In this document: positions 15,162 through 20,277 of the stretch, in pieces
Layout: every line of letters begins with the position of its first letter
Position numbering within the stretch: position 1 is the first letter of the stretch
DNA from: a virus
IMG/VR virus record: IMGVR_UViG_3300030117_006295
Coordinates: 1 to 20,277 of that record
DNA: 20,277 bases
Direction: 5' to 3' (one strand)
Position numbers and translations under genes: made by a program
The notes under the pieces: model-generated
The model's input: the letters and a program-made list of their open reading frames with translations, nothing else
Told to the model about the DNA's origin: nothing
Databases searched by the model: none

Positions 15162-16258
15162 TATCCAAATGGTCCTTTAATCGCTCTATAAATACCAGCA
15201 CCTGTTGCTCCAATACCTAATGCAGTTTGTAATGGACTTGGGTCTGGAGTTCGTTGAAAATTAAATTGTGCTGGGAAACCAAACAATCCAGTAACACCTG
15301 TTCCAAAGAAAGCAGTTCTTTGTTGCTCTTCAAGTGCAGCATCTCTTGCCGCTCTAGCTGCAGCATCAAGTTGAGCTTGTGCTTGAGCTTGTTGAGCTAT
15401 TCCAACTTGACTTAATGTTCCTATATCTTGTTGACCTAAAGCTTGTTGTTGAGCGCCAAGTCCTGCTTGGAAACCACCCAATCCTTGAAGTGATTGTGAT
15501 AGAGCTTGTCTTGCTCCACCAATACCTAGGGCAGCTCCTGCTAAACTTTGTTCTGCTTGACCAATACCAAGTTGTTGTCCAGCAAGTCCTGCTTGAGCTT
15601 GAGCTAAACCTAATCGTCTACTAAAATCTTGTCCTGCTAATTGTTGTGCTTGTGTAAATCCTTGTTGTAATAATCCAGCTTGTAAAGCTGCTCTGTTTGC
15701 ATCTGACCTTGCTCCAAACTCTGCTTGTAAAACTCCTTCACGTCCACCTCCAAATGCACCGGGCACTCCTAGTACGGCCGCAGACTGTCTTGCTTCTTCT
15801 ATTTGTCTTTGTCTATCAAACTCTGCAAGTGTTGTATCAATAACGTCTTGTTGAAAAGGTGAGGTGTAAGCTTGATATGCGGTTGGTCCAGTAAGCCCCG
15901 CCGCTCCTGTTAGTGTTGTGCCTACATCGGTAAGTCCTTGTTGTGCGGCTGTGATTGCTCCAGGGACATTGGCTAATCTTAAATCAGCAGCTTGAATAGC
16001 TGCAGGAACACCGCCTAACTGTGTTGCCGCTTCTGTTCCTCTAGTTGCCGCTTCTGTTAAAAATGGTTGAAACGCTCCAACACCAGAAGCTGCAAGCGTT
16101 GCTGCTTGAGTTTGTAGTGGATCTTGTGCTGCAACTGTTGGTGCAAAAGCAGCCGTATCAATTGGTGTGCCTGAAACTCTAGCAAGTTGATCAGCAAACG
16201 TTTGTCCTATTGCTTCAATAAACGGTGCGGGTAATGTTCTTTGTGTTGTCTCTGCCAT
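15161..16258 (-). CDS. Ala/Gln/Gly-rich repeat virion protein
   Basis: This 365-aa protein is strikingly rich in Ala, Gln and Gly and poor in Lys and Cys. Residues 1-60 are mixed, 60-130 alternate small residues, and 135-215 are helical with charged positions (FDRQRQIEEARQSAAVLGVP). Residues about 223-279 contain seven-residue-spaced units such as LGIGQAE, LGIGGAR and AGLGAQQ. Residues 286-315 form an Ala/Gln/Arg helix. The C-terminus is hydrophobic (TGVTGLFGFPAQFNF, GIYRAIKGPFG). Such composition fits a long helical or fibrous virion protein, for example an internal or tail-tube component. I cannot name a family. It joins both neighbours through TAATG overlaps. Confidence 0.88.
   Translation of the reverse strand: MAETTQRTLPAPFIEAIGQTFADQLARVSGTPIDTAAFAPTVAAQDPLQTQAATLAASGVGAFQPFLTEAATRGTEAATQLGGVPAAIQAADLRLANVPGAITAAQQGLTDVGTTLTGAAGLTGPTAYQAYTSPFQQDVIDTTLAEFDRQRQIEEARQSAAVLGVPGAFGGGREGVLQAEFGARSDANRAALQAGLLQQGFTQAQQLAGQDFSRRLGLAQAQAGLAGQQLGIGQAEQSLAGAALGIGGARQALSQSLQGLGGFQAGLGAQQQALGQQDIGTLSQVGIAQQAQAQAQLDAAARAARDAALEEQQRTAFFGTGVTGLFGFPAQFNFQRTPDPSPLQTALGIGATGAGIYRAIKGPFG
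15422..15592 (-). repeat. Seven-residue peptide repeats in the 365-aa protein
   Basis: Residues 223-279 read as imperfect 7-residue units with the pattern Leu-Gly-(Ile/Leu)-Gly-x-x-x or x-x-Leu-x-x-x-x (AGLAGQQ, LGIGQAE, QSLAGAA, LGIGGAR, QALSQSL, QGLGGFQ, AGLGAQQ, QALGQQD). The DNA repeats are degenerate, so the repeat is old or is kept at the protein level. Confidence 0.7.
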
Positions 16259-17823
16259 TATGCTACTCTATTTTCTAGCTCCTTCATTGTGTCATACATC
16301 TTTTGTGCACCTTTTTCAATGCTTCCGTCTCCTGCACCTTTGACTGCATCAGCTGTCATGACAAATTCGTTTTTAGATAACATTGCTGGAACATCATCTG
16401 CTTTTTCTTTTATACCCACAGGCACAAAACCACCTGTTTCTCTGTAATCTCTTTCCATAATTCCTGCTGCATTTGTTTTCATAATACCTGTTGGCATATC
16501 AACTTGACCACCCTTTGCTAAACCTGGTAGATCTTGAAAAGCTTCTCTTGCTTTTCGTGCAGCTTCTTCTTCAGAAAAACCCTCTTCTAAAAATTCTTCA
16601 AAAAGCTTTTCTAATAATCTTTCGTTGTATTCATTAGATACCATCATGATACCACTCTTGTCTTCACTACCATTTGCAAGACCTACACGGCCACCTAATG
16701 CATAACCTAAGTTAGAAGTCGTTCTAGATAGAAAATCATCTAACTCAGCACCAGAATAAAAATTACTACCATATTGTCGTAAAAATTTTGTGACATCTGC
16801 TCGTCTTTGTGTAAATTCTGCTGCAGTTTCATCTTCTTGTTGTTCTGGGCTAAAGAAAAAAGGTGCAGCGGTTAGTGCTCCTAAAAGAACTTTTGGTGCA
16901 TTTTGTTTATCTGTTACATAATCAGCTAAACCACTTGCTGCTCCACTAATATCTCTATCCATTAAACTTCTTCCTATGTCTGCTAAAGTTGTTCTATTCG
17001 TTAGTTGTGCAAGAGGTGTTCCTCCTGGTCCCACTGGATCTCCTCTTCCTAAAAATTGTTCAACAGTTCGAGCAGCTTCAGCCTCAGCCAAATCTCCTGC
17101 ACTCTCTGCTTGAACGGCTTCAGCTCTTGCAGTTCTAAACGCTGCTCTATCTTTTGGTGTTAATTCAGCTGCTTGCGCAGTTCCTGTGATATTAAAATCT
17201 CGATCACTCGTTGGAGCAAGAAGTCTAGCTTCATCGAAAGTATCGAGTAATGGTCGATCTGAAACACGCGGTCCGCTAGCTGGAATAAATTGACCTTCTG
17301 CAAACTCATCAATACCAGATAATTGTTCAGCGCTTTGCATTGTTTTATTACCGTCTAGATAATCTGTTGTATCAAAACCCTCTTGTCCTGGAATAACACT
17401 TGGTGGTGAAAGTCTATCTTGTAACGCTCCTACACCTGCAAATAAACCACCAGCTAATGCAGCTTGTTGTAAATTAACATCTCTTCCGGTAGCAAGATTC
17501 GTTCCAATATTTGTAAGAGAACCCACAGCAGCTCTTTGTAATGCTTCATTTTGTATTCCTGAAATACCAGGGATATTAGGAACAGCAGCACCAATACCTC
17601 CAGCAACCAATGCGCTTTTTAAATCAACATCACCACCTGAAAGTTTAGTTGCAGCAGCGTTTATTAAAGCTCTATTTAACGCTTGGTTAATAAAACCAGT
17701 CCCTTTAAGAAAAGAAAATTGTGGTCCAAAAACAGCTAGACCAAGTTGTCCAACAGGACTACTAACAATTTTTTTAATTGGTTTAGTTACTTTTTTTACA
17801 ACTTTTTTAACTTTCGAGCCCAT
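16258..17823 (-). CDS. Phage virion protein with conserved GIM / EFVMTADAV C-terminus
   Basis: The preferred start gives 521 aa (MGSKVKKVVKKVTKPIKKIV), a very basic N-terminus. A longer frame to 17865 exists, but ATG 17823 has AAAAGGA just upstream. Residues 27-135 are glycine/alanine-rich and contain a duplicated unit (LSGGDVDLKSALVAGG and LATGRDVNLQQAALAGG). A charged helical region (about 215-265) follows. The C-terminal 140 residues hold GGRVGLANGS, an acidic coiled helix (LLEKLFEEFLEEGFSEEEAA), KGGQVDMPTGIMKTN, and then RDYRETGGFVPVGIKEKADD and LSKNEFVMTADAVKGAG. I recall this C-terminal module from many marine phages as a virion component of unknown role. It overlaps the HlyC-like gene by 17 nt and the next gene by TAATG. 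Confidence 0.9.
   Translation of the reverse strand: MGSKVKKVVKKVTKPIKKIVSSPVGQLGLAVFGPQFSFLKGTGFINQALNRALINAAATKLSGGDVDLKSALVAGGIGAAVPNIPGISGIQNEALQRAAVGSLTNIGTNLATGRDVNLQQAALAGGLFAGVGALQDRLSPPSVIPGQEGFDTTDYLDGNKTMQSAEQLSGIDEFAEGQFIPASGPRVSDRPLLDTFDEARLLAPTSDRDFNITGTAQAAELTPKDRAAFRTARAEAVQAESAGDLAEAEAARTVEQFLGRGDPVGPGGTPLAQLTNRTTLADIGRSLMDRDISGAASGLADYVTDKQNAPKVLLGALTAAPFFFSPEQQEDETAAEFTQRRADVTKFLRQYGSNFYSGAELDDFLSRTTSNLGYALGGRVGLANGSEDKSGIMMVSNEYNERLLEKLFEEFLEEGFSEEEAARKAREAFQDLPGLAKGGQVDMPTGIMKTNAAGIMERDYRETGGFVPVGIKEKADDVPAMLSKNEFVMTADAVKGAGDGSIEKGAQKMYDTMKELENRVA
17431..17661 (-). repeat. Internal duplication in the 521-aa virion protein
   Basis: Residues about 55-81 and 103-131 share the pattern Thr-x-Leu-(Ser/Ala)-x-Gly-x-Asp-Val-(Asp/Asn)-Leu-x-x-Ala-Leu-x-Ala-Gly-Gly, roughly 50 residues apart. 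The copies are diverged in DNA. Glycine/alanine-rich repeats of this kind often form membrane-active or packed helical segments, which would fit a DNA-ejection role, but that is inference. Confidence 0.65.
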
Positions 17824-18232
17824 AATGTCCTTTTGTAAATCTTTTTGTTTTTCTGTAAACTTCACCGTTTGGTGATACTCGTAACCAGCTTACATATTTA
17901 TTTAATCCTAATAACTCAGTAAAATATTTTTTAGTCCAACGGTGAACTTTTATAATATTACCTATACAAACTGTATCGATGTGCCATGGTCGATTACCAC
18001 TGTTCCAATCACCCGGTTCTAGCTCGGTTGTTTTTAAATATCTATTTTCAGCTTCTTTACTTAAAAAAGCCCAGTTTGTAAAAGCAATCACGTTTTCTCC
18101 GTCCTTGTGTATTTTATACTGTTCTAATTGAAAAGATGGCAAGATATGTTGGTAGAGTTCTTCATAGGTGTTATCTTTATATCGATCAAACTTTTTGTAT
18201 AGTTCGACAACAACCTGCATATCGTCATTCAT
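17807..18232 (-). CDS. HlyC-like (toxin-activating acyltransferase fold) phage protein
   Basis: The 141-aa product resembles RTX toxin-activating lysine acyltransferases of the HlyC family: ILPSFQLEQYKI (30-41; HlyC has LPAIQANQYVL), IAFTNWAFLSKEAENRYL (49-66; HlyC has AYCSWANLSLENEIKYL) and GDWNSGNRPWHID (74-86; HlyC has EDWTSGDRKWFID). D86 matches the catalytic Asp of HlyC. The catalytic His (H23 in HlyC) seems to be replaced; the matching position is near Y18. The family uses acyl-ACP to acylate lysines of RTX toxins, but no RTX protein is visible here, so the substrate is unknown and activity is doubtful. It could be a structural relic or modify a virion protein. It overlaps the next gene by 17 nt. 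Confidence 0.82.
   Translation of the reverse strand: MNDDMQVVVELYKKFDRYKDNTYEELYQHILPSFQLEQYKIHKDGENVIAFTNWAFLSKEAENRYLKTTELEPGDWNSGNRPWHIDTVCIGNIIKVHRWTKKYFTELLGLNKYVSWLRVSPNGEVYRKTKRFTKGHYGLES
17828..17834 (-). promoter_or_regulatory. Ribosome binding site deciding the start at 17823
   Basis: AAAAGGA stands 4 nt before ATG 17823. The in-frame ATG at 17865 lies deeper inside the upstream gene and lacks such a site. The Lys-rich MGSKVKK terminus also agrees with related N-termini I recall. Confidence 0.7.
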
Positions 18233-18237
18233 CTTAA

Positions 18238-18300
18238 TTAAACTGCAGGGATTTCACCTGAACCTATATATCTACTAGTTTTTACAGGATAAATCAACAC
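18238..18300 (-). CDS. Possible 20-aa coupled peptide
   Basis: A GTG start overlaps the stop of the 113-aa gene (TAGTG), with a GAGGTG-like ribosome binding site 8 nt upstream. The frame ends with TAA 5 nt before the ATG of the HlyC-like gene, so it exactly fills the only sizeable gap in this block. The peptide is MLIYPVKTSRYIGSGEIPAV. It has no membrane segment. At this length, chance occurrence cannot be ruled out. Confidence 0.45.
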   Translation of the reverse strand: MLIYPVKTSRYIGSGEIPAV

Positions 18301-18641
18301 TATGTTGTCACCTCTCTAGGCTTAATTTCTAGGGCTGATAACACCACATGGAGTCGATTTGCTGTAGCTGCAGTCACTTTTATAACTTCAGACTCTGTAG
18401 CAACTAGCGGATTTGTTAGTAATTCTGTTGTTCCATTTGCACTAATAGACTTTGTTTTAAATAAGCTAAATACATCATCTGATGTATCTGTAATTGTAAC
18501 TGTTATAGTATCTGCGTTCCCTGAGTCCTCAGACACGAGTATTGATTTAATCACCGAGGTTGTTGCACTAGGGACCGTGTATAACGTGGTTACACTCGTT
18601 GTGGTTAGATCTGCTTTTTTATTAATAAATGTATTAGCCAT
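18300..18641 (-). CDS. Small beta-rich virion protein
   Basis: The 113-aa protein starts MANTFINKKADLTTTSVTTL and then shows alternating Val/Ile/Thr strands typical of a beta-sandwich: LYTVPSATTSVIKSILVSED, ADTITVTITDTSDD, ELLTNPLVATESEVIKVTAA and LHVVLSALEI. I recall proteins with the MANTF...TLYT start from other phages, where they lie among tail and fibre genes. A head or tail decoration or adaptor subunit is likely by position. Its ATG lies in a TAATG overlap with the 54-aa gene. There are no cysteines and no membrane segment. Confidence 0.88.
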   Translation of the reverse strand: MANTFINKKADLTTTSVTTLYTVPSATTSVIKSILVSEDSGNADTITVTITDTSDDVFSLFKTKSISANGTTELLTNPLVATESEVIKVTAATANRLHVVLSALEIKPREVTT

Positions 18642-18805
18642 TAATTTAAAAAGAAGTTTTGTGCTTCAACTTCATCCTTCAAGTCTTGTTGATACGTTGT
18701 ATTTAATTTTTGCACAATACCATCAATATCACGAACTAGTGATCTTGCTGTGATGACATCATACTCTTGATTAGGTTGTGTAAGTGATTGTACAATTTTA
18801 GCCAT
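18641..18805 (-). CDS. 54-aa helical virion-module protein
   Basis: This frame exactly fills the space between two virion genes, with TAATG overlaps at both ends. The peptide begins MAKIVQSLTQPNQEYDVITA, continues with a charged amphipathic helix (SLVRDIDGIVQKLNTTYQQD) and ends with EVEAQNFFLN. The strong junction pattern and heptad-like spacing make it a convincing gene. I recall short MAKIVQ-like proteins beside tail genes in marine phages. A small structural connector or chaperone is possible; no function is known to me. Confidence 0.85.
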   Translation of the reverse strand: MAKIVQSLTQPNQEYDVITARSLVRDIDGIVQKLNTTYQQDLKDEVEAQNFFLN

Positions 18806-20277
18806 TATCTTCTACCATCCGAGTTGTAATCGATTCTAAATGTTCCAAGTCTCCAAAATTGATTTGTAGAATCATTAGAAACTTTTAGCGCTATAAACCT
18901 AGCTCTAGCACGTGTGTCTATTTTTTGTGTAGCAGGGCTAACAGTAAATGGACCAAGTGATGAGCTTGCTGCAGTATCATTTGGAAAATCTCTTAAGTCT
19001 AATTGTATTGTTGCGTTTCCTGTTTGTGATAAAAAATCTGGCAACACACGACTTATTCTCATCATCGTATCACCATCGCCTTGTAATCCTTCACGTTGAC
19101 CAATATCAAAATCACCTGATTTAATATTTGCAGTGATCGCTGTTGTTTGTCCTGACAACACTTGGTTAAGTCCTGTTTCATGTTGATAGTAAACAGAACA
19201 ACCATCTTGATTACCTTGTACGTAAGTTGTTGATGTAGAACTTACATTTGAACTATCATCATAGTCTGTTGCATGAGGTTTACCAAAAATTGCAGAATCA
19301 GACCAAGCTGTTCTATCAAGTGTGCCAATTGACCAAATAGGTCTTGCGGCTGTTGAATCTAAATAATTATAAGACACCATTCTATTAACTGTGTTCGATC
19401 CAGCGTTTGGATAGAACCACATCACTTCACCAAACAAGTTATTAAGTCCAGCATTAATATGTTGTCTCGGTGTTGTATTTAAATCATCAAAAACATGATC
19501 CTCAACTAAACACGGAAGTGATTCTAATTTACCAGTATATCTAAAGAAACCATTCTCTGACATCCAATAGGCTGTTCCATCAACTTCAACTGCAGCGTTC
19601 TGTCCAATCAAACCACAGTTAGTTCCAACTTGTTGAAATGAAAATGTAAAAGGTGGTCCAACAAAACGCATAATAAATAATGCAGTGTCCGTCCAAACAT
19701 AGATTGCATCACGACCACGAATAGCTCCAACAATTCGTGATCCGTCGGCTAATCTTTGTGTACCTGCAGTATTGGTTGATGATGGAGTATACGATGTTGT
19801 AGCATTAATACTTTCCTGATCTGAGAACCTGATAAACATTGGATCTTTAGTTGACTTTGTACCAATCGTTGTTTCAGTTCCAAAAAATATTAAGTGTCTA
19901 TCTGGTGTAGAAACTAAAGTTGTAGCGGTTGCTGTTGGTGCGTTTGCTAATATCGTTGCACGTGTTGAGTTTGCAGCTGTGGCCTCTGAGTTCCAACTAA
20001 ATGTTTCACCACCGTTAATGGTTGCAATTAGTAAATTACCAAAATTATCAAGTGACCATATTCCTGGTGCAGTAACAACATCTCCTGATGGCGCGCTGTT
20101 CCAAGCAGCAAAAGATGCAGCATCAGTTACTGTTGCGGCAGAATCATGTGCTGCAGCAGTTGTTCCTTGTGCTCCTCTTGTTAGACCTGATAGTGTTCCA
20201 GAATCATCGTTTGCTGTGTAGGTTATAAGTTCAGTTCCAATCAACACTGTTCCAGATGAAGAGAACGAAGATGAACT
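18805..20277 (-). CDS. Tail hub/nozzle-like virion protein, N-terminus beyond window
   Basis: The visible 490 residues are open to the right edge, so the N-terminus is missing; an in-frame GTG at 20247 is internal. The sequence is almost all beta strand: LIGTELITYTAND, GIWSLDNFGNLLIATINGG, DRHLIFFGTE, DAIYVWTDTALFIMRFVGPP, GTAYWMSENGFFRYTG, GEVMWFYPNAG and FIALKVSNDSTNQFWRLGTF. Repeated aromatic blade-like strands suit a beta-propeller-like tail protein, such as the P22 gp10 hub or the T7 gp12 nozzle. The assignment rests on pattern and on its place at the head of the virion block, not on a diagnostic motif. Its stop overlaps the 54-aa gene start (TAATG). Confidence 0.88.
   Translation of the reverse strand, partial: SSSSFSSSGTVLIGTELITYTANDDSGTLSGLTRGAQGTTAAAHDSAATVTDAASFAAWNSAPSGDVVTAPGIWSLDNFGNLLIATINGGETFSWNSEATAANSTRATILANAPTATATTLVSTPDRHLIFFGTETTIGTKSTKDPMFIRFSDQESINATTSYTPSSTNTAGTQRLADGSRIVGAIRGRDAIYVWTDTALFIMRFVGPPFTFSFQQVGTNCGLIGQNAAVEVDGTAYWMSENGFFRYTGKLESLPCLVEDHVFDDLNTTPRQHINAGLNNLFGEVMWFYPNAGSNTVNRMVSYNYLDSTAARPIWSIGTLDRTAWSDSAIFGKPHATDYDDSSNVSSTSTTYVQGNQDGCSVYYQHETGLNQVLSGQTTAITANIKSGDFDIGQREGLQGDGDTMMRISRVLPDFLSQTGNATIQLDLRDFPNDTAASSSLGPFTVSPATQKIDTRARARFIALKVSNDSTNQFWRLGTFRIDYNSDGRR

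Noticed and set aside
15379-15624. Antisense open frame rich in Leu, Val and Gln opposite the 365-aa gene
   Set aside because: It is the mirror of the Ala/Gln/Gly repeats on the coding strand, has no ribosome binding site, and overlaps a well-supported gene.
1-20277. tRNA genes, CRISPR arrays, insertion sequences, attachment sites or integrase
   Set aside because: Reading through both strands I saw no cloverleaf-like sequence, spaced direct repeats, terminal inverted repeats with a transposase, or recombinase motifs.

Overview
This window looks like part of a double-stranded DNA phage of a low-GC marine bacterium, most likely a short-tailed (podovirus-like) phage of SAR11 or a related alphaproteobacterium. 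The grounds are an AT-rich sequence, tightly overlapping genes, no tRNA or housekeeping genes, and a protein set I associate with uncultured marine phages: a family A DNA polymerase, an AEP-type primase, a DUF3310-like protein, virion proteins with GG...GIM motifs, and a very large virion protein. The host assignment is an inference, because no host-derived sequence is present. No integrase, repressor, terminase, portal or capsid gene lies in the window.

Layout. Positions about 8372 down to 1 form a minus-strand replication operon. In transcription order it holds a 119-aa unknown, a 180-aa coiled-coil protein, a 239-aa possible ssDNA-binding protein, a GNRA-capped hairpin, a primase, a UvrD-type helicase, DUF3310, a 29-aa membrane micro-protein, DNA polymerase, a 216-aa unknown, and two exported proteins whose genes overlap (the second runs off the left edge). 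One gene, a SNF2-type ATPase (8438-9865), runs on the plus strand. It is divided from the replication operon by two overlapping divergent promoters and meets a 35-aa micro-gene tail to tail. That micro-gene has its own strong promoter.

Positions 20277 down to 10071 form the late, virion operon on the minus strand. It starts with a tail hub or nozzle-like protein (N-terminus outside the window), followed by a 54-aa protein, a 113-aa beta-rich protein, a possible 20-aa peptide, a HlyC-like acyltransferase-fold protein, three virion proteins (521, 365 and 285 aa), a 1339-aa giant presumed to be an internal or ejected protein, and a 70-aa membrane protein that is a holin candidate.

How the genes work together. 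Primase, polymerase and two helicases of different superfamilies would copy the genome, and no DnaB or T7 gp4-type helicase is visible. The polymerase has Leu at the position equivalent to E. coli Pol I Phe762, a variant linked to marine phages and to slower replication. Stop-start overlaps (TAATG, ATGA, GTGA, TAGTG) join most genes, so translational coupling is probably the main way protein ratios are set. Four gene starts were moved inward from the longest open frame because of Shine-Dalgarno sites, a promoter box or a hairpin. Four small genes of 20 to 54 codons were found by reading the gaps between larger genes.
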